64,000 nt of DNA from Rugalucina vietnamica (GCA_964017185.1 OZ024880.1:33570329-33634328); one strand, 5' to 3'; counted from the first letter of the stretch, positions 31,662 to 42,230 are shown. Made by a program: numbers and translations. The notes: generated from the sequence alone by a model not told the origin.

Positions 31662-32113
31662 AATTTTACGGTCCAGTGATTTGCCTCGTATCTTGACACT
31701 CAGTTGGAATAGGAACATGTTTCTTTCAGATAATGAGTGAGTATGGCCAGACCTTTGACCCGAAAGAAGTCATAGGCCACAATGACCTAATTTCATGGTC
31801 CAGTGATTTTGCATTATATCCTGACACTCAGTTGGTATATGAAGATGCTTCTTTCAGATGATGAGTCAGTATGACCAAACCTTTGATCGGAAAGAAGTCA
31901 TAGGTCACAGAGACCTAATTTCATGGTCTATTGATTTTGTATTATAGCTTGATATTCAGATGGTAAAGGAATATGCTTCTTTCAGATAATGAGTAAGTAT
32001 GACCAGATATTTAACCCAAAATAGTCATTGCTCACAGTGACCTTATTTCATGGTCCAGTTATTTTGTCATAGCTTTACACACAGTTGGTATATGAACATG
32101 CTGCCTTGAGATT

Positions 32114-33867
32114 ACGGCTAACAAACCTTTAAATGCGTAACCGCCGGTTAAGAAAGAAAATCCGATTCACGCCCTTCCGGTTCCGCATATGAAGACCAAG
32201 AAAAGGTAAACAAAACATACACTACTAGGATCGATTGATGATTATATTTTAGTACAGAAATATATCGATTATCTATGAATGCTATTTTGTCACTTATTTA
32301 CTATTGTAACTCAGCACCAAAGTAGCTCGCAAAATAATTTGATGTTCTTTGAGTTATTTATTCCCTAAGTTCGAACCTGGTGTTCCAACAAGGCCAATGT
32401 CGGCGAAATACAACTAAAAATTGGACAATTTGCTGGTAAATATCAAATTTTAGTGATTGTTCCACGACAAATTTACAGATATGTATTAACTAAATTGCAT
32501 CTGATGTCTGTGCCAGTATTTCGTTGTGTTAGTGCCCGTCATTATCGATTTGAAGGGAAGGAAAAGATGGGTACGCATTTAATCATAGAAATATGAAGGA
32601 TATATTTCAAGATACGTTTGAAAACCTCAACCTGTTCAAGTTATGGTATTTATTTAAGAAATGAATTTCATTTTTCTGGTGTTCATGGAGCTATGAACCG
32701 CAGTGGGTCGCGTGCAAAGTGAATGAACCCCGAAGGGGTTCATGTAAGCTTTGCTAGCGACCCACTGCGGTTCATAGCTCCATGAACAACAGAAAAATTA
32801 AACTCATTGCTTATATTTACATTCATTTCTCTCTATCGCTTGTTGAAAAATCACCAAGGCGGTCACATTTACCAGCAAACAGAGAATCTACACACAGTGT
32901 GTGTTCAAACAGCGGAACGGCGTCGACGTTTACAACGTCCAATCAGATAGGCGAGATTCATGTTTTTTGACGTCAAGTTTGGATTACGTCACGTCGCGTG
33001 ACACAATGTTGTTCATGGAAGTATGAACACAGATGAACATCTAATGGTTCATCTAAGGAGGTTTTAGAAAAATGTAAATATTTCCCTGTAAAGCGTTTTG
33101 AAAGACATAAAACCAAGAAAAAACAAATTACAGAATGCTGTAAAATCGTCTTCATGAACAGGAACATCATGCGTGTGAACTATTCTATTACATGTATTTC
33201 ATAGACAGTTTGTATTATTTTATATCAAACATTTTCACTGCAAATATCACAAACACACCAAATTTGAGTAAGCAACTATTAAGAAAGGGCGAGAGAATGT
33301 GACAATAATCTCCAGCGTAAAACAATTAACAAATACAAAAACTTTAATACATGTGTTCTATAATGACTATATTGCTATCATTCTAATGATTAAATTCGTA
33401 ACCGAAATGTTGACACAGCTTTTAACCACATATGCATAGAATGCATTGGCCAGAGGCAACGAAACTGTCACCAGACCTCACACAAAATTAAAATCATCTG
33501 CGCACTGTATTGCTTTCCGTTAATACGGACGTAATGAGCGGAAATCTAAAAATATCCCTGCGACTGACCCACATTTTCGTCGTGTACAATGCAATCCCAA
33601 CATGTGTTTTGGGGTAGGGAATAAAAAATCATGATTATAAAGAAAAAATTCTGGAAATCCTTTGGGGTCCAAATATAGCAATGTCTAACTAATAAAATAG
33701 CATTGAGAGAATTATAATATTTGTCTTCGAATCGAAATATTTTACTCAGAAACACGAGCTGCAAAAGTTTGTTTACCTTTTGTTGGTCATCTGATGCGAA
33801 ACCGGAAGGACATGAATCGGATTTCTTTTCTTAACGGGGGTTACGCATTTAAAGGTTTGTTAGCCGT
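32114..33867. mobile_element. 1.75 kb element with about 97 bp terminal inverted repeats
   Basis: Terminal repeats at 32114-32211 and 33771-33867 start ACGGCTAACAAACCTTTAAA and match with only scattered differences. TGAGAT flanks both sides (32107-32112, 33869-33874). The element splits a unit of the 128 bp array, which resumes in register after it, so it inserted after the array existed. The interior holds a 127 bp palindrome and no transposase-like frame. A 6-8 bp duplication would suit a hAT-like or similar superfamily, but the ends alone do not decide. Confidence 0.8.
32671..32797. repeat. 127 bp palindrome inside the 1.75 kb element
   Basis: The arms read tttttctg..gttcatggagctatgaaccg, cagtgggtcgc, gcaaag, catgaacccc and their complements. 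The tip is accccgaaggggt. They are near perfect for the outer 40 bp, with bulges inside. Half-copies of gttcatgga.gtatgaac recur at 33011-33050. Confidence 0.85.
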
Positions 33868-33869
33868 GT

Positions 33870-34320
33870 GAGATAGTGAAAGAGTATTATCAGATCTTTG
33901 ACATGAAAGTAACTATAGGTCACAGTGACCTAAGTTCATGGTCCAGTGATTTTGCCTTATAGCTTGACACTCAGTTAGTATGTAAGCATGCTTCTTTCAG
34001 ATAATGAGTGACCAGACCTTTGGCCCCAAAGTCCTAGGTTTTTGTGACCTAATTTCATGGTCCTGTGATATTGCCTTATTATTTGATGCTCAGTTAGTAC
34101 ATGTACATGTATGGCCAGACTTTTGACCCGAAATTATCATTGGCAATCTATGGTTCAGTGATTTTGCCTTGTATATCTAACAGCAAGAGATGCGTGAAAA
34201 AGATGCTATTTGATTGTCAATTATTACTAGCCCACATTTGATCTCAAAATCAATATGGGTCACCGTGACCTATATTTCATCGTTCAGTGATTTTATTTTA
34301 TATTTTCTAGACCAGGAGAT
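33870..34320 (+). repeat. Left array of about 128 bp units, inner part
   Basis: Continuation of the 31431-32106 array after the inserted element. It ends by merging into caggagatgtttgaacaaga..gggtcgatagcacc, which is mirrored at about 37694-37750. Confidence 0.75.
33917..33931. promoter_or_regulatory. AGGTCACAGTGACCT, identical to the classic vertebrate ERE core
   Basis: The 15-mer equals the textbook vitellogenin-type estrogen response element, including the cag spacer. A 13-mer variant, GGTCACCGTGACC, is at 34258-34270. It occurs in a tandem array with no gene nearby, so any role is inference. Confidence 0.5.
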
Positions 34321-34385
34321 GTTTGAACAAGATGTAACTTGATAATGGGTCGATAGCACCCGATTTCTGTAAACGGCTGACCGTG

Positions 34386-34455
34386 TGGCTCGGTAGCTCG
34401 GTAGAGCACTCGCACGGTAAGCGCGGGATCCTGGGTTCGAGTCCCAGTCGGGCCA
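34386..34455 (+). tRNA. tRNA-like sequence, probably a pseudogene or tRNA-derived repeat
   Basis: GGCTCGG (34387-34393) pairs with tcgggcc (34448-34454), with two wobbles. The D stem gctc/gagc has a loop of only 4 bases. The T arm ctggg-TTCGAGT-cccag is perfect and gives a consensus B box. The anticodon stem cTcgc/gcgCg has a mismatch, and the loop acggtaa lacks T33, so no anticodon can be read safely. It sits at the edge of the foldback centre and is absent from the matching right-hand edge. Confidence 0.4.
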
Positions 34456-34479
34456 AGTTCTTTTTCCTTTCCTTTGACA

Positions 34480-36800
34480 TTTGGTGGCCAAACATCAAAC
34501 GATTACTGCACCTGAGACGCTCAACTATTTGAAAAGTGACTGTCTAATTCAGTCATTAAACATTCAAAGATTATTGTACCTGATGGACAGAATCGGTTGG
34601 CTTTGCAACGATAAGTGTTCATTACAGACAGAAGCGGTTGCACTGTCAACGATAACTGTTCACCAAAGATGAAATCATTCAAAAAGGTGAAAATGTTTAA
34701 ACAATATTTGTACCTGACACACTTAACTATATGAAAAGCCTTGTCCTGGATGTGTGAGTCAGTAAATGCGATTTTCAAATATTATTGTACATGATAGACA
34801 GAACCGATTGAGTATGCAACGATAACTATTCATTACAGACAGGTATGGTTGCATTGTCAACGACAACTGTTCACGACGGGTAAAATGATTCAAAACAGCC
34901 AAACTTCAAACAATTACTGCATCTGAAACGCTCAACCCTTTGAAAAGAGGCTGTCTAATTCAGTCATTAAACATTCAAAGATTTTTATACATGATGGACA
35001 GAATCGGTTGGCTTTGCAACGATAAGTGTTCATTACAGACAGAAGCGGTTGCACTGTCAACAATAACTGTTCACCATAGATGAAATCATTCAAATCGGTG
35101 AAAAATGTTTAAACAATATCTGTTCGTGATACACATAACTATCTGAAAAGCCTTGTCCTGGATATGTGAATCACTAAATGCAGTATTCAAAAATTATTGT
35201 ACATGATAGACAGAACCGGTTGAGTTTGCAACGATAACTGTTCATTACAGACAGATATGGTTGCATTGTCAACGATAACTGTTCACGACGGGTAAAATGA
35301 TTCAAAACAGCCAAACTTCAAACAATTACTGCACCTGAGACGCTCAATTATTTGAAAAGTGGCTGTCTACTTCAGTGATTAAACATTCAAAGATTATTGT
35401 ACATGATGGACAGAATCGGTTGGCTTTGCAACGATAAGTGTTCATTACAGACAGAAGCGGTTGCACTGTCAACGATAACTGTTCACCAAAGATGAAATCA
35501 TCCAAAAAGGTGAAAATGTTTAAACAATATCTCTTCCTGATACACTTATCTATCTGAAAAGCCTTGTCCTGGATGTGTGAATCAGTAAATGCAATTTTCA
35601 AATATTATTGTACATGATGGACAGAACCGGTTGAGTTTGCAACGATAACTGTTCATTACAGACAGATGTGGTTGCATTGTCAACGATAATTGTTCACGAC
35701 GGGTAAAATGATTCAAAACAGCCAAACATCAAACAATTTCTGCACCTGAGACGCCCAACTATTTGAAAAGAGGCTGTCTAATTCAGTCATTAAACATTCA
35801 AAGATTATTGTACATGATGGACAGAATCGGGTGGTTTTGCAACGATAAGTGTTCATTACAGACAGAAGCGGTTGCACTGTCAACGATAACTGTTCACCAA
35901 AGATGAAATCATTCAAAAAGGTGAAAATGTTTAAACAATATTTGTTCCTGACACACTTAACTATCTGAAAAGCCTTGTCCTTGTCCTTGTCCTGGATGTG
36001 TGAATCAGCAAATGTAATTTTTAAATATTATTGTACATGATAGACAGAACAGGTTGAGTTTGCAACGGTAACTGTTCATTACAGACAGTTATGGTTGCAT
36101 TGTCAACGATAATTGTTCACGACGGGTAAAATGATTCAAAACAGCCAAACTTCAAACAATTACTGCACCTGAGACGTTCAACTATTTGAAAAGAGGCTGT
36201 CTAATTCAGTGATTAAACATTCAAAGATTATTGTACATGATGGACAGAATCGGTTGGCTTTGCAACGATAAGTGTTCATTACAGACAGAAGCGGTTGCAC
36301 TGTCAACGATAACTGTTCACCATAGATGAAATCATTCAAATCAGTGAAAAACGTTTAAACAATATCTGTTCGTGATACACTAAACTATCTGGATGTGTGA
36401 ATCAGTAAATGTGAAAAAATGTTTAAACAATATCTGTTCGTGATACACGAGACGCTTAACTATTTGAAAAAGAGGCTGTCTAATTCAGTCATTAAACATT
36501 CAAAGATTATTGTACATGATTGTCAGAATCAGTTGGCTTTGCAACGATAAATGTTCATAACAGACAGAAGCGGCTGCACAGTCAACGATAATTGTTCACC
36601 ACAGATAAAATCATTCAAATCAGTGAAAAACGTTTAAACAATATCTGTTCGTGATACACTAAACTATCTGGATGTGTGAATCAGTAAATGAAATATTCAA
36701 ACATTACATGATAGACACACCCGGTTGAGTTTGCAACAATAACTGTTCACTTATAGTTGCATTGTCAACGATAACTGTTTACGACAGGTAAAAGTACCCA
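34480..36800 (+). repeat. Central tandem array of about 412 bp units, about 5.5 copies
   Basis: The landmark acattcaaagattattgta recurs near 34560, 34973, 35386, 35797, 36217 and 36497. Each full unit has four variants of the end 16-mer: gcaacgataagtgttcatta, tcaacgataactgttcacc, gcaacgataactgttcatta, and tcaacgataactgttcacga. It also has agaatcggttggctttgc and gaaaagccttgtcctgg. The last unit is shortened and rearranged. Several open minus-strand frames of 67-85 codons are the same stretch seen in each unit and are not genes. Confidence 0.85.
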
Positions 36801-37693
36801 TGATCAGGACGAAAACTTGATCACACTAAACTGTTATGAAGTGCATGCAATCAGATATAAAATGTCCTGCTGTGGAGAAGATAGGATAGGTTGTATCGTA
36901 TCGTATGCTATTGAAATAAACGTTAGAAATAAGCAAAAAACTCGATATGCCTTTTACAGATTGAGACAATGGTAGGTATTATATTAACAAAATATGTTAA
37001 TCAAATTTTATTTCTTCCTTTATGAAACTGTAAACACTCGGGTTCTCTGTTTTAAAAGTTTAAAAGTAGTCGATGTCTGTTTACAGCTGTGAGATGCTTT
37101 ATATTGCACATAGTAAAACTGTCGTCCTCAGACATCGACGATAACACCTTAAAGCAGGTCCTCCGATAGCTATGCCACCTACCTCCGGACACTGCAACCA
37201 CAGTAAATATGACCCTGCCGTCAAGAACTACAAAAGGGTACTTCATGCCTTAGCAAGTTTTTCAGGATGTCTGCACAAGATTTGATAAAACAGGTTAAAG
37301 ATTGCATCAGTTCTTAGACTAATAAAATATACAAAAGATGAATATCGCCATGCATGTAAACAAATGAATTAAAAATATCTGTTGAAAATTCTGTATTTCC
37401 CGATTCAAACGTCATTTAGGGTCAAACGAATACAGTCCAAACCCATTTTATGCAGTGTGTCCGTTGGTTCGTATACGAAAAATGATATTCATAAACGATA
37501 TGTATGTTTTGCAGATCTCTAAACGCAATCGTATCAAAAATAATAAGAGCTGTCGCATGACAGAGTAGCTCGACTGCATTTGGTTCTGTCAAACTGGAGC
37601 CAACTCTAACTCACCACACAGACATCCCAAGGCCATGATGATATAAGGCAAATTCATTTTACTATGAAATATAGCTATAACTATTTTGAAGTC
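36801..37693. other. Unique part of the foldback centre
   Basis: No repeats shared with the arms, except a gagctgtcgcatgacagagt head at about 37547, which introduces the right array. A 64-codon minus-strand frame (37052-37246) has somewhat higher GC but no recognisable domain. Confidence 0.4.
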
Positions 37694-38042
37694 AAAAATT
37701 CGGTGCTATCGACCCATAACCATGTAAAATCTTGATCACACATCTCTTGCTGTAGAAGATACAAGGCAAAATCACTAAACCATGAAATTTGATCTCAGTG
37801 ACCAATGATTACTTTCTGGTCAAAAGGCTGGTCATACTCACAAATTATATGAGAAAAGCCTGTTCATATACCAACTGAGCATCAAGATATAAGGCAAAAT
37901 CAATGGACCATGAAATTAGGTCACAAAGTCCCTTGACTGCTTTTGGGTCTAATGTCTGGTCGTACTCACTCATCTGAAAGAAGCATGCTTACATACCAAC
38001 TGAGTGTCAAGCTATAAAGCAAAATTACTGGACCATGAAGTT

Positions 38043-38057
38043 AGGTCACCGTGACCT
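38043..38057. promoter_or_regulatory. Perfect AGGTCAnnnTGACCT palindrome (ccg spacer)
   Basis: AGGTCACCGTGACCT in the right array, the same type of site as 31519-31533. Confidence 0.5.
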
Positions 38058-38298
38058 ATGACTGCTTTAAGGTGAAAGGCCTGGTCATACTCGTTCCTTA
38101 TCTGAAGGAAGCATTTTCATATACCAACTGGGTTTTAAGATATAAGACAAAATCACTGGGCCATGAAATTATGTTATTGTGACCTATGATTACTTTTGGG
38201 TCAAATATCTGGTTATACTTACTTATTATCTAAAAGAAGCATGTTCCTTTACCAACTGAGAGTCAAGATATAAGACAAAATCACTGGACTATGAAATT

Positions 38299-38313
38299 AG
38301 GTCACTGTGACCT
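38299..38313. promoter_or_regulatory. Perfect AGGTCAnnnTGACCT palindrome (ctg spacer)
   Basis: AGGTCACTGTGACCT. Thirteen-base versions GGTCACTGTGACC follow at 38428-38440 and 39050-39062. Several other units differ by one base. Confidence 0.5.
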
Positions 38314-39176
38314 ATGACTACTTTTAGGTCAAAGGTCTAGTCATGCTCACTCATTATCTGAAGGAAGCATGTTCAAAAACCAACTAAGTGTCAAGATATA
38401 AGACAAAATCAGTGGACCATGAGATTTGGTCACTGTGACCTATGAAAACTTTTGTGTCAAAGGTCTGGACCTGCTTACTCATTTTCTGAAAGAAGCATGT
38501 TCCTGTACCAACAGAGTGTCAAGATATATTACAAAATCACTGGACCATGAAATTAGGTCGCAGTGACCTATGACAACTTTTAGGTCAAATATCTGGTCAT
38601 ACTCACTCATTATCTATGAGAAGCATGTTCCTATACCAACCGAGTGTCAAAAAATAAGGAAAAATCACTGGACCATGAAATAAGGTCACTGTGGCCTATG
38701 ACTACTTTTGGGTCAAAGGTCTGGTCATACTCACTCATTATCTGAAGGAGGCATGTTCAAATACCAACTAAGTGTCAAGATATAAGACAATTAGGTCGCA
38801 GTGACCTATGACAACTTTCAGGTCAAATATCTGGTCATACTCACTCATAATCTATGAGAAGCATGTTCCTATACCAACCGAGTGTCAAAAAATAAGGCAA
38901 AATCACTGGACCATGAAATTAAGTCACTGTGACCTATGACTACTTTTAGGTCAGAGGTCTGGTCATACTCACTCATTATCTGAAGGAAGCATGTTCAAAT
39001 ACCAACTAAGTGTCAAGATATAAGACAAAATCAGTGGACCATGAGATTTGGTCACTGTGACCTATGACTACTTTCAGGTCAAAATTCTATTCATACTTAC
39101 TCATTATCTGAAAGAAGCATGTTCCTATACCAACTGAGTGTCAAGATATAAAACAAAATCACTGGACCATGAAATT

Positions 39177-39191
39177 AGGTCATTGTGACCT
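39177..39191. promoter_or_regulatory. Perfect AGGTCAnnnTGACCT palindrome (ttg spacer)
   Basis: AGGTCATTGTGACCT in the last unit before the 170 bp array. Confidence 0.5.
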
Positions 39192-39299
39192 ATGACTACT
39201 TTTGGGTTAAGGGTCTGGTCATACATACTTATTATCCAAAAGAAGTATGTTCTTATACCAACTGGGTGTCAAGGTGTAAAAGAAAAAAAAACAAGCATT

Positions 39300-40160
39300 C
39301 GAAGCTGTTCCAGTTTTCAACCTCTAGCCCCACCCCCAGGCATGGACCCTGGTGTCGGATGTCACGTAATAAAAGCTAAGTTGACAGTGCACCAATGGCC
39401 CAAGTATGAATGCTTTCTGATCTACAGCTATCAAGATATGAATTAAAATGTAAATTTTGGCTAATTTATGAAAGTGTTTTAGATTTAACCTCTAACTCCA
39501 CCCCTAGCATGAACACAGGAGCCCAATGCACCAACCCTACAGGATAGATGTGGTACAAGTATGAATGCTATCTGGTAAGCGGTTGTCATGAAAATGACTT
39601 CTAGAAAAATATATCGCAAAACAGCCAAATTTTGAAAATGTTCTAGATTTTAACCTCTTGCCCCACCCCCCGCCATGGACCTAGGAGCCTCGAATGAAAG
39701 GCAACCAACCCTACGGGTTATCTATGGTCCAAATTTAAATCCTCTTTGATAAGTTATTGCCAAGATCTAGACTTCTAGAAAACTATACCACAGAACAGAA
39801 GGTGTTCTAGATTTTAACCTCTAGTCCCACCCCGGGCATAGACATATGGGTGTGATGTCATAGAATGAAAGCCAGCCTAACAGGGTACCTATGGTCCAAG
39901 TTTAAATCTTCTCTGATAAGTAGTTGCCAAGATCTGGACTTCTAGAAGGGTACGTATGATATGATCAAAGTATTTATGCTGTCAAGACATAGACACCTGC
40001 AAAATTAGACCTCAGAAAAGCCATTTTATGGTGGTCTGTATATTAACCTCAAGCCCCACCCCGGGATTCATTGCCTTGGAATGAAAGCCTGGCATACAGG
40101 GTGCCTATGGCCCAAGTATGAATGATTTTCGGTAAGTGGTTGTCAAGGTATGCACTAACC
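39300..40160 (-). repeat. Right array of about 170 bp units
   Basis: The reverse complement of 30420-31430: ttttaacctctagccccac, catggacc..., ggaatgaaagcc, acctatggtccaagtttaaa, tagttgccaagatctggac. About five units, more rearranged than the left array. Confidence 0.8.
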
Positions 40161-40229
40161 GAAACGGTTTAACATCATTAAGCAAATATCGTGGTGTTCT
40201 ACGAAAATGGACAGATATCGTTGAAAGTA

Positions 40230-40355
40230 AATTATAAACCTACATGCTCAACGATAACTGTCCATTTAGCTCGTGGACAGTTATCGTTGCGGCTGCAACG
40301 ATAAGCGTCCATGGTGGACAGTTATCGTTGATGGACAGTTATCGGTGCTACAATC
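40230..40355 (-). repeat. Right terminal cluster of the 16-mer
   Basis: CAACGATAACTGTCCA and its complement alternate (40248-40350), ending in atggacagttatcggtgct, the mirror of the left end at 30214-30235. Confidence 0.8.
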
Positions 40356-40380
40356 CTTATCAAACTTTTAGTAGTATATA

Positions 40381-40974
40381 AAGGGTGTTAAGAAAGTTCG
40401 TTCCGCGCAAAAATTGTTTTCCTGATAGCTTGATTTTAATGCTTCAACACTGAAAAATGACATAACCAGACTTTAATTTGGATGTATGTGAAAAGACAAA
40501 AGCAAATATGTTTTAAATCAGATACCTGATCATGAAAAAAGTGGCCCTCAAACACTGGCACCCATTTTCTGACCCTTGAACTTTTACACAAAAATGGGGG
40601 TATAAATCTTTGCCATGCCAAAACTGATGCGTAAAAATATTCTATAATTTAATGAATAAAGCCTTAATGAACTACTTATTCGCCATTTATCATAGTTCTG
40701 TGATATCTTCAATTATAAACCTGTAAAGAAAACTCAAATGTCAAAATTTTCACAATTTTTGCAGAAAATCGAATTACTCCAAAATTTGTGAAATACAGTG
40801 CCCTTAGAAAATATACATCTGTGAAGCAACTCGACGTTAGACAGCATTTCCATTGCTAAATTGTATCTGAGAATGGAACAAATTCATGGAAAGTGTATAA
40901 TTTAATTAGTTTTTGCCTACAAAATGCTTTCAAATCATGTGGTAAAGTGCGGAACGAACTTTCTTAACACCCTT
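40381..40974. mobile_element. 594 bp MITE with 26 bp terminal inverted repeats
   Basis: Starts AAGGGTGTTAAGAAAGTTC and ends with the complement. The two ends match over about 26 bases (to ttccgc). TATA on both sides (40377-40380, 40975-40978) contains the TA duplication expected for the Tc1/mariner group. It inserted exactly at the edge of the foldback structure. The minus-strand frame at 40436-40621 does not look like a transposase. Confidence 0.8.
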
Positions 40975-40978
40975 TATA

Positions 40979-41529
40979 AAGTTATATTGAAGGTCCACAG
41001 AGTTGCGTCCAGACGTTTTTGGGGCTCACGACCATTCGGCAAACGGCACGTTCGGCAATCAACAGCAGTATGATGTAAATTCCATACTCAACATAGCAGC
41101 ACCTGCATATGCTTTAAATTTGCATCGAAGTTTGCAGTTTATCACCGAGATAATAATATCGCTGTACTCTGAAATCTTAAATGCGGTTTACATTTACTTT
41201 TTCAGTATCTTATTGTTTTGCTTTCAAGTAAAAGCGATTCTCATATTTTCAGAATTTATAAAAATGTGATAAAGAGTACATCTTATGTGGATGGCATTTA
41301 ATTAGTTTATCAGCAGTTGTTTTCAAACCATAACACTTCAAGTGAATTCTGGTTTTGATATCTGATCTAATTGAATCATTACAACAACACTATAATACAG
41401 CACATTCACCAACACTCAAATTGGATCTGCAATCCTTAGCGGTAGCTTGGTTGGTAGCGTATCCGGTTCGATACATTCAAATCGTACCTGTGGTCAACTT
41501 TCATGTATGGTGCATTATGTTATAAGAAT
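40979..41529. other. No recognisable feature
   Basis: An 88-codon frame (41003-41269) has no known motif. A weak tRNA-like D-arm/B-box pair near 41445-41490 is not convincing. Confidence 0.35.
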
Positions 41530-41688
41530 AACATTACAAAACTCTATATTTGTGCCTCACGACAAACTTCTCAGTGTTTAGAACATACAATTTCTCAAAG
41601 AACTTTGTTGCCTTTGCTCTTTTGTATAGTAAATGTATAGGAATAGTGTAGACTATGATGAGACTTTTAGAAAGAAAGAAATGTGCGT
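41530..41688 (+). repeat. Block X, start of copy 2
   Basis: tttgtgcctcacgacaaa, atttctcaaagaactttgtt, gcctttgctcttttgt, gatgagacttttagaaagaa are repeated at about 58190-58325, giving the upstream boundary of the duplication. Confidence 0.75.
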
Positions 41689-41810
41689 GAGCCTGTGCGT
41701 GAGAAAACCAACAATGTTGTTTCCGAACAGGTCCAACACAAATCAGGCTGTACAGTCACAGAAGCAGGCTAGAAGCTTGAAATTTCGGAGTTAAGTAGAG
41801 GAGGAATGTT
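41689..41810 (+). mobile_element. Family P MITE, 5' half only
   Basis: gagcctgtgcgtgagaaaacc to ttgaaatttcggagttaag, then lost. The palindrome and right end are missing. The paralogous position near 58325 has no trace of it. Confidence 0.7.
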
Positions 41811-41859
41811 CATGTCAAACATTTTTTTCTATATATTTGTGTTTCAATTAAACATTTAG

Positions 41860-42230
41860 ACAAGCACTTAAGTGTTTTACAAACCGCATATAGCTAATAT
41901 GCTGTATATGTGCCTTGAAAAGCTGCCCCAAGATTTAGTCAACAGTTTTCGTTTCGTTGTATAAGTCATTGTAAGTGACCTCCAATTATTACATCTGATA
42001 TACGCAACCTTTTATACCGTCTTATCTGAATGTTTCGCATTTCCAAAACATAAGCAATGTTAACTTTGAATCTAGAATATTAAGAAATTTTCTCTAAAAT
42101 AAGCTAGACGTTTAATTTTAATTTCATGGTTGTCTCATCCTTCAGATTTCTGTCAAGAGATAAGAAAAGCAAAATAGAACAGATTAAAATGCTTCATTGC
42201 TTCAAACCAGATAAAGTTAGTTTTATATGA
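41860..42230 (+). repeat. Block X module a, copy 3
   Basis: atatgtgccttgaaaagctg, ccaagatttagtcaacagtt, ttccaaaacataagcaatgt, aataagctagacgtttaat, catggttgtctcatccttc. No MITE at the position interrupted in 20400-20985. Confidence 0.8.

Larger units (their letters stand above)
31431..32106 (+). repeat. Left array of about 128 bp units, outer part
   Basis: Units run acactcagttggtatatgaa, cttctttcagataatgagtg, agtatgaccagacctttgac, ataggtca...tgacctaa, tttcatggtccagtgatttt. The array is interrupted at 32107 by the 1.75 kb element and resumes at 33870. Confidence 0.8.
37694..39290 (-). repeat. Right array of about 128 bp units
   Basis: The reverse complement of the left inner array, about 12 units. 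Landmarks are aaatcactggaccatgaaat, taggtcactgtgacctatga, ttgggtcaaaggtctggtc, tactcactcattatctgaa, and gaagcatgttcctataccaa. Adjacent ggtca positions at 38300, 38428, 38556 and 38684 give the 128 bp period. Confidence 0.85.
29181..40380. mobile_element. 11.2 kb foldback-like element with mosaic inverted arms
   Basis: The ends are mirror images: tatatactactaaaagtttg starts at 29181, and its complement ends at 40380. Inward, each arm has in the same order gcaccgataactgtccatc, a 16-mer cluster, an array of about 170 bp units, an array of about 128 bp units, and finally gggtcgatagcacc (left, to about 34366) or its complement (right, from about 37694). Without two insertions, the left arm is about 2.4 kb and the right about 2.7 kb. 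The centre is 3.3 kb. Long inverted arms made of tandem repeats are the hallmark of foldback elements (Drosophila FB, Galileo). No transposase is visible. The flanks read tatata on both sides, so a TA-type target duplication is possible. An alternative is inverted duplication of a satellite-like region. Confidence 0.7.

Noticed and set aside
34521..35916. Three similar 67-85 codon minus-strand frames
   Set aside because: They are the same part of successive 412 bp tandem units. Similarity reflects the DNA repeat, and other units break the frame.
34480..36800. Regularly spaced repeats considered as a CRISPR array
   Set aside because: Units are about 412 bp and similar throughout, with no short repeats separated by unique spacers and no cas genes, in a eukaryotic setting.
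37052..37246. 64-codon minus-strand frame with higher GC as an exon
   Set aside because: No motif, no convincing splice signals and no neighbouring exons.
41440..41500. tRNA-like D-arm (tagcttggttggtagcg) and ttcgatac
   Set aside because: No acceptor pairing and no proper T arm. At best a decayed tRNA-derived repeat.
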